Made by a program: the position numbers and the translations under genes. Under the pieces are notes generated by a model, which was not told where the DNA came from, did not search any database, and saw only the letters and a list, made by a program, of their open reading frames with translations. From Acidobacteriota bacterium (GTDB lineage: Bacteria; Acidobacteriota; Blastocatellia; Pyrinomonadales; Pyrinomonadaceae), in NCBI GenBank assembly GCA_018269005.1, contig JAFDVK010000012.1, positions 1 through 64,000 on the forward strand: a stretch of DNA of 64,000 bases, given 5' to 3'. Below are positions 55,786 to 64,000 of the stretch, in pieces (position 1 is the stretch's first letter; every line of letters starts with the position of its first letter).

Positions 55786-55842
55786 AGCTCTTTAGCAGTT
55801 TTTATCGTGGAGCAAGTTGCCTTAAATCGCCACGCTTGATTT
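55786..55842 (-). ncRNA. SAM-II riboswitch
   Basis: On the minus strand the conserved parts appear in order: P1 5' strand CGTGG (55834-55830), CGATTTAA, GGCAACTTGCT, P1 3' strand CCACG (55810-55806), ATAAAAACT, then GCTAAAG (55796-55790). This is the SAM-II pseudoknot consensus (GATTT...TTGC...TAAA...GCTAAAG), best known from Alphaproteobacteria. It precedes an operon for homocysteine/methionine synthesis, as expected. SAM binding should lower expression, here probably through the downstream terminator rather than only the ribosome-binding site. Confidence 0.88.
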
Positions 55843-55885
55843 TTCAACAACACTCAGAAGCTCCGCTCCTAAGCGTTCATTCGAC

Positions 55886-55913
55886 ATTACAGGAAAATTC
55901 TCAACCTTGTCAA
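55886..55913 (-). promoter_or_regulatory. Promoter of the methionine operon
   Basis: On the minus strand TTGACA (55913-55908), a 16-bp spacer and TGTAAT (55891-55886). It lies about 45 bp upstream of the SAM-II aptamer and just outside the stop of the convergently oriented control region; no other gene intervenes. Confidence 0.65.
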
Positions 55914-55920
55914 GGTCAAT

Positions 55921-57063
55921 CTATGAACTATGTGCAGATTCCTCGACAACGATGCCTCGCCGCTGCAGCTCGGCGAGGAATTTCTTTGGATCGACGGCCT
56001 TTTCTTGAGGCGTTGCCCCACGGGCAAGGACCTCACCTTTAGCCATCATTTGAGCGATGATCGAAGCCGGAAAGGCAGTCGTGCGCATCATTGCCGAAAC
56101 GCCGTTCGCTTCGTCCTGACGATCAACGATGTCCATTCGAAAGCGTTTTCCGCCGTCGCCGACGACATCGACGCGAACGAGCACATAGTCCGGTCCATCG
56201 GCCGGAAGGTTCAATTCGAGCAGTTTTCCGAAGGCTTTGCGCGGAACAAAACTCCCGTCCGACGTTGCAACCTCCTCGCTCGAACAGAGGCCGAGGTCGA
56301 TCATCGCTTTGAACTTCGCACAGTGCCCGGCATATCGGATCGTCTTGTAATCAAGCTCTCGAAGGCTGTCCCGGAACGTCTCCGGCAGCGTCGATGTGCC
56401 GCCTGATGTTTGAAAAGCTTCGAGCGGCGGAAAGCCTTCGAATGCAATTTCCTCGATCTCTGTCATCGATTCGACCTCGACGATCTTTCCGCCGCGTATG
56501 ACGCGAGCGGGTTCGATGTATTCATTTATCAAGCCTTCGACGCTAAAGACAAGCTGATAGTCGAGCGGCGGTTCGGGCTTCTGCGGAAGGCCGCCGACAC
56601 GGATGTGTATCTCCTCGACCTCGTCGAACTGCGCCGTGCCATGCATCGCAAGGATCGATACCATCCCCGGAGCAAGGCCGCAGTCCGGGATGATGCTGAT
56701 GCCCGCATCGCGAGCCTCGGCGTCGAGTGCAAGTTGCTGATCTACGATCGTGTTGTTGCCGCCAAGATCGCAGAAGTTTGAGCCGGCGGCGATCGCGGCC
56801 CGCGAAAGCGGAACGTTGTACCAATAGTTCACACACGAAATAACGGAGTCATGCCCCCGCATCAATTCCACCGCCGCGGTTTCGTTCGCTGCTTCGAACG
56901 CGACTGCGGCAACGGGTTTTCCCGTAAAGCCCTCGGCAATGGTCTTTGCCTTTGCAAGATCGGCGTCGGCGACCGTTACGCCATCAACTCCGGGCGAATT
57001 CCGCACGAGATCAAAAACGGCACCATGCCCCATTCGGCCGGCACCGAGAACGAGTATCTTCAT
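55921..57063 (-). CDS. Saccharopine dehydrogenase-like protein
   Basis: 380 residues. Rossmann start 'MKILVLGAGRMGHGAVFDLV', then 'HDSVISCVNYWYNVPLSRAA', 'CDLGGNNTIVDQQLALDAEA', 'IIPDCGLAPGMVSILAMHGT' and C-terminal 'TIRYAGHCAKFKAMIDLGL'. This is the saccharopine dehydrogenase/L-lysine 6-dehydrogenase group of NAD(P) enzymes acting on amino-acid-derived substrates. The substrate is unproven. Preceded by a PilZ gene 33 bp upstream on the same strand. A link to lysine metabolism would fit the aspartate-pathway neighbours. Confidence 0.9.
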   Translation of the reverse strand: MKILVLGAGRMGHGAVFDLVRNSPGVDGVTVADADLAKAKTIAEGFTGKPVAAVAFEAANETAAVELMRGHDSVISCVNYWYNVPLSRAAIAAGSNFCDLGGNNTIVDQQLALDAEARDAGISIIPDCGLAPGMVSILAMHGTAQFDEVEEIHIRVGGLPQKPEPPLDYQLVFSVEGLINEYIEPARVIRGGKIVEVESMTEIEEIAFEGFPPLEAFQTSGGTSTLPETFRDSLRELDYKTIRYAGHCAKFKAMIDLGLCSSEEVATSDGSFVPRKAFGKLLELNLPADGPDYVLVRVDVVGDGGKRFRMDIVDRQDEANGVSAMMRTTAFPASIIAQMMAKGEVLARGATPQEKAVDPKKFLAELQRRGIVVEESAHSS

Positions 57064-57096
57064 AATGATTTCAGGATATGAACTTTTGCGTGTCCT

Positions 57097-57462
57097 TTAC
57101 CAATCGTCCGAATCTTCGGGCGTCTCGGCAGCGATAACCGCTCCTGCAGCTTCCCAGACCTTTTTCTTCCAAAGACGGACTCCGGCCTCAAGCTGAAGTG
57201 CGGCCTGCGGGTGAGCAGCATTTCGCTCAAGCCGAATGACCGATGCCGTGACAGAGACCTCGTCTCCGGGATTTTCCGTAACGGTGAGCTGCACCTTGCT
57301 CCCGACGCTCGGCAGTGAACGCGGCAAATAAACAAGTGTACCCTCGGGCCCGACGTTCTCGGTCAGGCCGTCCTGGATGACTTCCTTGCCGCTCTCGTCG
57401 CGCCATTTTACGCGGATCGGGAAAGAGATAATGTATCGAGAACCGTGGCGTTTATCCTGCAT
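57097..57462 (-). CDS. PilZ-domain protein
   Basis: 121 residues. 'KRHGSRYIISFPIRVKW' contains the RxxxR motif (RHGSR) of c-di-GMP binding PilZ domains; the second motif, normally (D/N)xSxxG, appears as 'NVGPEG' with Ser replaced by Gly. Strands 'KVQLTVTENPGDEVSVTASV' follow, with a C-terminal helix. Binding of c-di-GMP is likely but weakened by that change. First gene of a short unit with the saccharopine-dehydrogenase-like gene. Confidence 0.85.
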   Translation of the reverse strand: MQDKRHGSRYIISFPIRVKWRDESGKEVIQDGLTENVGPEGTLVYLPRSLPSVGSKVQLTVTENPGDEVSVTASVIRLERNAAHPQAALQLEAGVRLWKKKVWEAAGAVIAAETPEDSDDW

Positions 57463-57833
57463 GATCTGCTCTTGGCCGGCCGCAAACGTGGGCTGCGAGG
57501 GAGCCGGTTTCGATGCAAAATATACTCGAAAACACCCTCGATTGTCCAGAAATATGCATATTTTTCGCCCTGCTAAGTGCTTTTATTCGCAAGAATTGAA
57601 CAAAATTTGCCGATTTGGGGCCTTTTCGAGCCTTGCCACCCCTATTTTGATGATGCTAGCCTTTTGAAATGTTCGCGCGCCGCGGTCGGTCGTGAAACAG
57701 GCGGAATTGGCCGCCGAAACCAACTTCGATACTGCTGTGCTTGTATCGCTTCGCGTTTTGAAGGGATGCATTGCCGAACTTGGCCGCTTATAGGTCTTGT
57801 TCAGGTTCGAAGTTTGATTTTGGAGTTTGAATA
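57463..57833. other. Intergenic region between divergent genes
   Basis: No gene or clear RNA seen. A stretch of T/A-rich sequence (57540-57660) probably holds the two promoters. TTGGAG precedes the ATG at 57834. Confidence 0.5.
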
Positions 57834-58430
57834 ATGAGAAATCTCGTTCGAGGAGGCTTGCTTCTCTTGTTAACGAGTTTGTTCGTGGTCTTTATCTACG
57901 CGCAAACCCGGAAAGAGACGCCGTCATCCGCAGCGATAGATTCGCAGTCAGAAATACAAAATAATTTAACAGCAAGTAATACAAATAAAACTAAAGCAGT
58001 AAAGAAGGTTAGAACAAAAGATGCGGCCGGTAAGACAAAAGTCGCAGCAGACAATAACGAACAGGCTACTGAAACAAACGAAGAGGAAGTAGCCGCCAAC
58101 TCGGGCGACCAGGGCAAGAAACTTGTTAAGAAGACGGCCTCGGTCAAGGCCGTGGCGACCAGCCGCGGATCGTTCTCGGCAACTGCCTATTGTCTTTCAG
58201 GTCGTACAGCAATGGGACACAGCGTTCGCCGTGGACTTATTGCGGCCGACCCGCGAGTCCTTCCGCTTGGATCGACCGTCGTTATCGAAGCCGGTCCGTG
58301 GAGCGGAACCTACCTGGTTTCCGACACAGGCGGCGGCATCAAGGGTAAGGAGATCGATATTTGGGTGGCGAGTTGCTCGGAAGCTCGCAGATTCGGACGA
58401 CGCAACGTTCAGATCTCAATTCTCAAGTAG
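57834..58430 (+). CDS. Secreted 3D-domain protein
   Basis: 198 residues. Signal sequence 'MRNLVRGGLLLLLTSLFVVFIYA|QT', then ~85 residues of low-complexity Lys/Thr/Glu/Asn linker whose DNA is clearly AT-richer. The 3D domain is at residues ~112-198: 'SFSATAYCLSGRTAMGHSVR', 'RGLIAADPRVLPLGSTVVIE', 'YLVSDTGGGIKGKEIDIWV' (the three Asp of the double-psi barrel). This is the catalytic fold of MltA-type lytic transglycosylases and Rpf/YabE/YuiC proteins. It likely acts on peptidoglycan. One-gene unit with a terminator. Confidence 0.92.
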   Translation: MRNLVRGGLLLLLTSLFVVFIYAQTRKETPSSAAIDSQSEIQNNLTASNTNKTKAVKKVRTKDAAGKTKVAADNNEQATETNEEEVAANSGDQGKKLVKKTASVKAVATSRGSFSATAYCLSGRTAMGHSVRRGLIAADPRVLPLGSTVVIEAGPWSGTYLVSDTGGGIKGKEIDIWVASCSEARRFGRRNVQISILK

Positions 58431-58453
58431 ATCTTTTCCGATACACAGCAAAA

Positions 58454-58486
58454 GGCCGCACATGGGATCAGATCCTCTGTGCGGCC
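58454..58486. terminator. Terminator after the 3D-domain gene
   Basis: Nine-bp stem GGCCGCACA/TGTGCGGCC (58454-58462 with 58478-58486) with a GGATC/GATCC upper stem. CTTTTCTT follows on the plus strand and TTTTGC on the minus strand, so it can serve the convergent VIT/VWA gene too. Confidence 0.85.
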
Positions 58487-58504
58487 CTTTTCTTGCTCCC
58501 GTAC

Positions 58505-61237
58505 CTAGTATCTGGGCAAGATTAGCTTGACCGCATCGAGCTGTGCGAGAGCCTCGATCTTATCAACGGCGATCCGCGCCTGAACCTTGTCACCGGATAC
58601 GGATACGACCTCGAGTCCTGCAGCCTTTAGCCTCTCCAACGTGCTTGCATCGGCCGGATCGACGATCACGGTAACGTCGGCACTCGATCCGTGGACATAC
58701 AAGGCGTCGAGCTCGTTAGTTGTGCTGATGCCCTTTTTCCTCCGCTCCAGAAGATCCGCGAGCCAATTATGCAGCTTCATTGTAATGCTAAGAAGCCGCA
58801 GCTCTTCCGGCGTCGCGGGGATCATCTTGATGTCGCCGATCTTTGCGCTTACCGTGTTGTCCTTGTTGGCCGAATAGTAAAGCGTCGCGGTGATTCGAGA
58901 CGGTTTATTCCTTGAGGCGACGGGAAGGAACTTTGTTGCAAGAGCCGCACGAACGGAGTTTTCGGAAAAGGCGGTGTCTCCGCCCGTACCGACGGCTGAC
59001 GCACTCACGACACGTCCGTGAATATCGACCAAGATTGCAACCTTTGCCTCCGCGACCCCGACAGTTCCGTTCGGAGCTTTCGGCCGATCCGGAAGGATAA
59101 GCTTGCTAACGAGATCGGCGAGATCAACTTTCTTGTCCCTGTAAGTTGAAACCTCCTGCCCGTCAATGACCCATACGGTCTCGGATCCGCTTGCACCGTC
59201 GATCTGAAATCCGCCTGACAGACCTTCCGGTCTTACGCGCGGAGAGACCTTCAAGAGCGACGTAAATGACGTACCCTTCGGGAGGTTATTTATGAGCTTA
59301 GACGTCAGATTCGTTTGGAGCTTGCTTTCCGTCGGGTCGATGGTGACACCGTCCCCGCCGGTCACATACACATCAGTAACGCCTGCGCCGCCTGCTGCCC
59401 CTGTCGTCCCTTCCGGAGCGGCAACGGGTACGGCCACGGAAGTTGACGTGCCGGAAGGATTCGCCAGCCGATCCTCGATCGCGACGAAAGAGGTGAAGTT
59501 GGTCACTAAGCCGAATTTGAGACCGAGATCGCGGATCTCGCTGTTGATCTCGTCTGCTTTCGACCCTTCGGCCTTCAGGGCGGTGTTGCTGAGTTCGTCG
59601 ATCCGCGTTCTTGCCCACATTGCGGCAAGCGAGTCGTTCGCAGCATCGTTTTCCGGCAAATTCACCTTTATTTCACGCTCGTAAGGCTGGCCTCCGATCT
59701 TGCCGCGGAGTTTAATGGTTCCTGTTGCAGCAGAAGCGTACCTTCCGAAGACGATGACCGGTTTTGCCGCAAAAAGGTCGGTCAGCCGCGTCGGATAAAC
59801 ATCTGAAACAGGAAGGCCGTTCCAATCTATCGACAGATCGGTCAGTATGGGCGTCCTTACGCGTTCGTAGAAACGTCGTGCGGCTGCCGAGCCATCATCT
59901 TCGAGCGAAACGTATTCCGCCTCGCCTTTGCCTTCGCTGGCCATCCGATCAAGAAGAGAGCGGTTGACAGAACTTCCTATTCCGAACGTAAAGACGCGGG
60001 CCCTCGGATGACGCTGGATCTCAGCGACGATCTCGTCGTCGTTGCCGATCTCACCATCGGTCATAAAGCACACGATACGCAAATGATCCTGAGCGTCCGA
60101 AGGGTCTAGCGATGCCTTTACCGCTTTCATCATTTCCGTACCGCCGGAACCCGACCGCCCGGCCAGGAACTTCTGGGCGGCGTCGAGATTTGCACGCGTT
60201 GCGGGAACCGGCTCCTTGAACAGGATCGCCGTATCGCCGGCGAATGTGATGAGATTGAATGTGTCCTCCGGGTAAAGGCCTTCGAGCGAAAGTGCTATCG
60301 CTTCCTTGGCCTTTTCGATCGGAAAACCGTTCATAGATCCCGATGTATCGAGCACGAAAACGATCTCCTTCGGGGTGCGATCTTCTGAGCCGAGCCTATC
60401 CGGCGGCTGGAGTATCAGACTGAAAAAGCCTCCTTTCTCGGTTCGATTTGCAAGAACCGCGTCCTCGATGCGCTTTCCCGTCACATCGTACCGCAAGACA
60501 AAGTCCTTGTTCGGTATCACGGCCTGATCGCGAAGCGAGATGCGCGCTTTCGCGGGAGAGAAGTTCGTTTGGTCTATGTCGTGAGAGTTTGAACGGATCG
60601 TCTCGATCGGGACACCGGCATCTATATTCACGCTGATCGAGATATCGTGCCCAGGACGCGATACGGCCGGAGGCGTGATCTTTGCGGCGTCCGCGACACC
60701 TGCTGGATTGTATCGGGGGCCGATCGTCATCGGAAAGACGAACTGATATTCGCCGTCCTCGTAGGCAATGGTCTCGACGTACGAGATCTCAACGACGACC
60801 GTCTCACCCGGCAGAATGTTCGCAACGGACTGCGTAAATATGTTCGCACGTTCCTGATCGAGCAACGCGGCGCGTTTGCCCTCATTGCGGGCGGCATCGT
60901 ACGCGGCTCGTGCTTCTTCGCGTTTCATTATTTTCCCGCGGATCACTCGTTCGCCAATGGTCATCGTCATTCTATCTACCGCCCCTCGTGCCGCGAGCGG
61001 AAAGACATAGACAGCCTCTATCGGCTCCGAATACGTGTTCACAAATTCCTGCCGCACGTTGACGCGGGCGATGAACCCGCTAATGTCGGCGGTAACGGAC
61101 GTACCCTTCAGCGGGCAAGGACCGAGATCTTCCCCGGTCGTGTTCGTGGCGTATAGACTTCCCTGAGTCGGGGTTTGAGCGGCTGCGGCGACGCTAAGGC
61201 ACACTAAGAGCCCTAGCAGTAATACAAACTTCTGCAT
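58505..61237 (-). CDS. VIT/VWA protein with TonB-plug-like and TonB-C-like segments
   Basis: 910 residues. Signal peptide 1-20 ('LSVAAAA|QT'). VIT domain ~25-150 ('GFIARVNVRQEFVNTYSEPI', 'EAVYVFPLAARGAVDRM'). VWA domain ~290-450 with MIDAS 'FVLDTSGSMNGFP'. At ~646-702, 'LPKGTSFTSLLKVSPRVRPE' and 'GGFQIDGASGSETVWVIDGQ' copy the plug of TonB-dependent receptors. ~712-785 ('AKVAILVDIHGRVVSASAVG', 'RAALATKFLPVASRNKPSRI') look like a TonB C-terminal domain. The last ~110 residues form a further domain. AGGAAG precedes the ATG. The mixture is unusual; secretion and calcium-dependent adhesion are likely, energy coupling is speculative. Confidence 0.9.
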   Translation of the reverse strand: MQKFVLLLGLLVCLSVAAAAQTPTQGSLYATNTTGEDLGPCPLKGTSVTADISGFIARVNVRQEFVNTYSEPIEAVYVFPLAARGAVDRMTMTIGERVIRGKIMKREEARAAYDAARNEGKRAALLDQERANIFTQSVANILPGETVVVEISYVETIAYEDGEYQFVFPMTIGPRYNPAGVADAAKITPPAVSRPGHDISISVNIDAGVPIETIRSNSHDIDQTNFSPAKARISLRDQAVIPNKDFVLRYDVTGKRIEDAVLANRTEKGGFFSLILQPPDRLGSEDRTPKEIVFVLDTSGSMNGFPIEKAKEAIALSLEGLYPEDTFNLITFAGDTAILFKEPVPATRANLDAAQKFLAGRSGSGGTEMMKAVKASLDPSDAQDHLRIVCFMTDGEIGNDDEIVAEIQRHPRARVFTFGIGSSVNRSLLDRMASEGKGEAEYVSLEDDGSAAARRFYERVRTPILTDLSIDWNGLPVSDVYPTRLTDLFAAKPVIVFGRYASAATGTIKLRGKIGGQPYEREIKVNLPENDAANDSLAAMWARTRIDELSNTALKAEGSKADEINSEIRDLGLKFGLVTNFTSFVAIEDRLANPSGTSTSVAVPVAAPEGTTGAAGGAGVTDVYVTGGDGVTIDPTESKLQTNLTSKLINNLPKGTSFTSLLKVSPRVRPEGLSGGFQIDGASGSETVWVIDGQEVSTYRDKKVDLADLVSKLILPDRPKAPNGTVGVAEAKVAILVDIHGRVVSASAVGTGGDTAFSENSVRAALATKFLPVASRNKPSRITATLYYSANKDNTVSAKIGDIKMIPATPEELRLLSITMKLHNWLADLLERRKKGISTTNELDALYVHGSSADVTVIVDPADASTLERLKAAGLEVVSVSGDKVQARIAVDKIEALAQLDAVKLILPRY

Positions 61238-61400
61238 AATCTTCCTTCCTAAAACTGATCTTGCTCGTACGGGAGAGTCGAGGCTTTTACCTCTTAGAGT
61301 CGGCAGAAGGCAAAAAGGTTACCTCGGCCGAAAAAATAATTTGTACTGAGGTAAGGGTTTTGCAGATTCTGAATGAATGCAGAGCCGGGGCGGGACAGAT

Positions 61401-61853
61401 CTAGATCTTATCCTCGAATGTTGCGGCGACGATGTTCGACATCTTCGGGCGGTGAAGGAAGATCGTCAATGCCCCAAGCACAACAAAAACAAGGAAGTAT
61501 TGATAATCGAAAACGAAGGCTGCGACCAGGCCGAGCAAGGAGACGCCGTCTGCCATAGCCATCCCGGTTACGTAGGCCGATTGGAGTTTTTGAGGATCGC
61601 GGGCAATGATCGCGGCAGAGATCATCGAGTTGCGAACGACAAAAGAAGTGACGATCACCGATACCGCTATCACCGCCATTACGATTATCGCGGTAGGTTC
61701 GCTGCCGAGAACGGGCTTGGAGACATCGACATAGAGCAGGTCAGGTTTCGACGTATACCCGATAACCAGAAAAAGAAACTGCGAAAGCAAAAGCCCGCCC
61801 CAAACAACGAACATCGTACGATACAGCTCATTGACCTTCTTTTCTTCTGCCAT
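61401..61853 (-). CDS. Small membrane protein after the ABC exporter gene
   Basis: 150 residues, four hydrophobic helices ('FVVWGGLLLSQFLFLVIGYT', 'TAIIVMAVIAVSVIVTSFVV', 'AMADGVSLLGLVAAFVFDYQ', 'FLVFVVLGALTIFLH'). No family recognised; the third helix with 'MADGVSLLGLVAAF' faintly recalls rotor-ring c-subunits but the length and topology differ. Starts 7 bp after the ABC gene's stop, so it is co-transcribed and may be an accessory subunit. Confidence 0.75.
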   Translation of the reverse strand: MAEEKKVNELYRTMFVVWGGLLLSQFLFLVIGYTSKPDLLYVDVSKPVLGSEPTAIIVMAVIAVSVIVTSFVVRNSMISAAIIARDPQKLQSAYVTGMAMADGVSLLGLVAAFVFDYQYFLVFVVLGALTIFLHRPKMSNIVAATFEDKI

Positions 61854-61860
61854 ATTCTTC

Positions 61861-63627
61861 TCAGCTTGTTGCGTCCAGTTCCTCCTCGAGCCGCTGACGT
61901 TCGTAAAGATCGGCGTATTCGCCGTCGAGCGCGAGAAGTTCCTCGTGCGTACCGCGTTCGATGATGCGTCCGTGGTCGAGCACGCATATCAGGTCTGCGT
62001 CCTTTATCGTCGAGATCCGATGCGACACGATCAGCGTGGTACGGCCTTCGCGAACATTGCGCAAATTGCTCAATATCTTGTCCTCGGTCTGTGTGTCGAC
62101 CGCAGAGAGCGAATCGTCAAGGATCAGAATGCGCGGCTCGCGCATTACTGCACGTGCGATCGCGGTACGCTGTTTTTGGCCGCCGGAGAGTGTGATGCCG
62201 CGTTCGCCGACGAGTTGTTCAAAGCCGTTCGGAAACTCGGCAATATCTTCGGTCAATGCAGCGATATCCGCTGCGTGTTCGACGGTCATCGAACCGTTAA
62301 GGTTCGCATCGCCGCTGCGTTTTATCTCTTTGACCCCGAAGGCGATATTCTCTGCAAGCGTGTCCGAGAAAAGGAATGTTTCCTGCGGAACGAACCCGAT
62401 CGCCTCTCGAAGCTGTTTGAGCGGGTAATCGCGAACTGAACGGCCGTCGATCAATACAGTACCTTCCGGAGCATCAAGCAGCCGCGGAACAAGACTTACG
62501 AGCGTGGATTTGCCGCTGCCGGTCTTCCCGACAAAAGCGTATGTCTCACCCTTCGGGATCGTGATATCGATATCCGCAAGGACAGGCTTGCCGTTATATG
62601 AGAACGTCAGGCCGCGAAACTCGATGCCGCCTTCGATCGCCGGCTGTTCCTTGGTTTCCGGAAGATCCTTGATCGCCGGTTCGGCTTCGAGCACTGTGTT
62701 GAAACGCTTCAGCGATGCCGTGCCCCGCTGCCACAGGTTCACGACATAGCCGAGCGCGATCAGATACCAGATCATCCGCTGCAGATAAAGGATAAACGCC
62801 GTAAAATCGCCCGCCGTGATCTCGCCTCGGGCGGCCATCGGTACGCCGACAGCAACGATTATCACAAATCCAAGCCCGATAAAGAACGAAAGCAGCGGAC
62901 GCATTCCGGCAGCGAACTTCACGAGCCGCAGGTTCTGCTCGGCGTATTCGAAATTGAGCACCTGAAAGCGGTCGATCTCCGCCTTTTCCTGTGCGTATGC
63001 ACGCACCACGCGAACACCGGTCAGATTCTCCTGCGCACGTGCGGTAATATCGGCGAAAAATTCTTGGATCTTCTCGAAACGCTTGTGTATCTGCCCGCCG
63101 AGATACTTGACCGTGATCGACACGAGCGGCAGCGGGATCAGCATTATCAGCGTGAGTTTGACCGAAATATGCAGCATTATCGGCAGCGATATGGCGAGGG
63201 CAAATATCGCCTGAAACGTGTAGAGGATCATCGGCCCGAGTATCTGCCGAATAGCCGCGAGGTCATTCGTCGCACGCGCCATCAGGTCGCCGACGCGATT
63301 CTCCTGAAAATATTCGAGCGGCTGATCGACCAACGCAGCATAAAAATCCTCCCGCATATCGAACTCGATATGCCGCGATGTGTTGATAAGCAGTCTTCGT
63401 TGCAGGAAGAGAAAAATGCCGCTGGCTCCGTTTATGCCGAGAATGACAAGCGGATAGAAAAGCACCTTGTTCCACGTGATGCCGCCCGTAAGATCGTCAA
63501 CTGCTTGGCCGACGAGATACGGGATCAAGAGCCCGAACGACATCGACACAAGAATACAGCCGACCCCGATCAGGATCGTGCCGCGATAGGGCTTTACGTA
63601 ACGCCAAAATTTCTTGAGCGGTGTCAT
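61861..63627 (-). CDS. ABC exporter, fused membrane and ATPase domains
   Basis: 588 residues from ATG 63627 (an upstream extension overlaps the next gene and is rejected). Six-helix ABC membrane domain ~15-300. Nucleotide-binding domain ~340-575: Walker A '[18 protein letters not shown]', Q-loop '[20 protein letters not shown]', signature '[16 protein letters not shown]', Walker B '[12 protein letters not shown]', H-loop '[10 protein letters not shown]'. It works as homo- or heterodimer (MsbA/YheI/BmrA-like); the cargo (lipid, peptide or drug) is not determined. Seven bases after a thioesterase gene. Confidence 0.93.
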   Translation of the reverse strand: MTPLKKFWRYVKPYRGTILIGVGCILVSMSFGLLIPYLVGQAVDDLTGGITWNKVLFYPLVILGINGASGIFLFLQRRLLINTSRHIEFDMREDFYAALVDQPLEYFQENRVGDLMARATNDLAAIRQILGPMILYTFQAIFALAISLPIMLHISVKLTLIMLIPLPLVSITVKYLGGQIHKRFEKIQEFFADITARAQENLTGVRVVRAYAQEKAEIDRFQVLNFEYAEQNLRLVKFAAGMRPLLSFFIGLGFVIIVAVGVPMAARGEITAGDFTAFILYLQRMIWYLIALGYVVNLWQRGTASLKRFNTVLEAEPAIKDLPETKEQPAIEGGIEFRGLTFSYNGKPVLADIDITIPKGETYAFVGKTGSGKSTLVSLVPRLLDAPEGTVLIDGRSVRDYPLKQLREAIGFVPQETFLFSDTLAENIAFGVKEIKRSGDANLNGSMTVEHAADIAALTEDIAEFPNGFEQLVGERGITLSGGQKQRTAIARAVMREPRILILDDSLSAVDTQTEDKILSNLRNVREGRTTLIVSHRISTIKDADLICVLDHGRIIERGTHEELLALDGEYADLYERQRLEEELDATS

Positions 63628-63634
63628 TCGTAGA

Positions 63635-64000
63635 TCAGATGATCGTATAGGTCGAAAGTCCGGTCGCGATGAGTTTGCCATTCTCCTGCGAAAAGACGTC
63701 TGCGGATACGCTGAATATTCGTCGGCCGGCACGCACGATCTTTGCCGTACAAGTAAGCGGGCCTTCTATGTGCGGCCTTAGATAGTGAACGGTAAGATCG
63801 ATCGTCGCAGTTGCCGTCTCGGGCGCGATCCGCGTACGAACTGCGAACGCCATCGCGGTATCGATCAAGGTTGCGGTCACTCCGCCGTGCAAAATTCCAC
63901 TCGGCTGCCGAAGGTCATCCCGCATATCGAGCTCGAACGTTGCCTCGTCGAGCTTCATATCGATGAGCTTCATCCCCATCAATTTCGCGAACGGCAGTTC
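63635..64000 (-). CDS. PaaI-family hotdog thioesterase (N-terminus outside window)
   Basis: At least 121 residues; the frame continues to the window edge ('[18 protein letters not shown]'), where relatives have their first helix. Hotdog signature '[20 protein letters not shown]' and '[20 protein letters not shown]', '[17 protein letters not shown]'. Such enzymes hydrolyse acyl-CoA thioesters. It is upstream of and probably co-transcribed with the ABC exporter gene. Confidence 0.9.
   Translation of the reverse strand, partial: ELPFAKLMGMKLIDMKLDEATFELDMRDDLRQPSGILHGGVTATLIDTAMAFAVRTRIAPETATATIDLTVHYLRPHIEGPLTCTAKIVRAGRRIFSVSADVFSQENGKLIATGLSTYTII

Noticed and set aside
61377-61964. A plus-strand frame of 195 codons opposite the small membrane protein and ABC gene
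   Set aside because: Shadow of two well-supported genes on the other strand.

Overview
The window looks like chromosomal DNA of an Acidobacteriota, most likely a Blastocatellia (Pyrinomonadaceae-like) bacterium. This is an inference: there is no rRNA here to test it. It rests on FG-GAP/VCBS proteins with 'DGDGK.D.A.FRPSNGTWY' units, a ToxR/CadC-like winged-helix protein fused to a PD40 (TolB-like) propeller, long RHS proteins, moderate GC content, and many short palindromic repeats between genes.

Layout. 1-9426 is an RHS polymorphic-toxin locus. It holds the end of a VCBS protein, a 1959-residue secreted RHS protein with a recognisable C-terminal toxin, its candidate immunity gene, and two orphan RHS tips that repeat about 325 bp of the RHS core. 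The second tip is cut at about 9415, where an integrative element of about 5.5 kb begins (to about 14943). The element carries a Toprim/zinc-finger primase, an iteron-like array of two opposed 9-bp repeats, a RecA-like helicase loader, a zinc-ribbon protein, an excisionase-like protein, an unknown 333-residue cargo protein and a tyrosine recombinase. It ends in the 3' half of a tRNA-Thr(CGT). 14944-18176 is a string of small exported or membrane proteins separated by RHS scraps. A similar pair sits at 37783-38510 on the minus strand.

18177-29115 is mostly housekeeping: an ECF sigma factor, a class V aminotransferase, signal peptidase I, carA, a multispanning membrane protein, membrane pyrophosphatase hppA, a RhuM-family protein and an AbrB/Doc toxin-antitoxin pair whose promoter overlaps a perfect palindrome. 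29116-43202 has fewer genes and many repeats: a beta-helix protein, a HerA-like ATPase, a VapBC-type pair, a NamZ-type muramidase, an LD-carboxypeptidase and a glycogen-debranching enzyme. 43325-51437 is a block of secreted FG-GAP, PD40 and winged-helix/PD40 proteins. It is flanked by broken copies of a junction that once joined the methionine gene at 51486 to the debranching enzyme, so the block is probably an insertion.

51486-55913 is a methionine/threonine operon of two trans-sulfuration PLP enzymes around an aspartate kinase-homoserine dehydrogenase fusion without ACT domains. A SAM-II riboswitch followed by an intrinsic terminator precedes it. 55921-64000 has a saccharopine-dehydrogenase-like protein, a PilZ protein, a 3D-domain cell-wall protein, a 910-residue VIT/VWA protein with plug-like and TonB-like parts, and an ABC exporter operon that runs off the window.

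The most promising unexplained material is the RHS tip array with its scrap-separated exported genes, the two-way iteron-like array, and the unregulated-looking AK-HSD fusion under SAM control.
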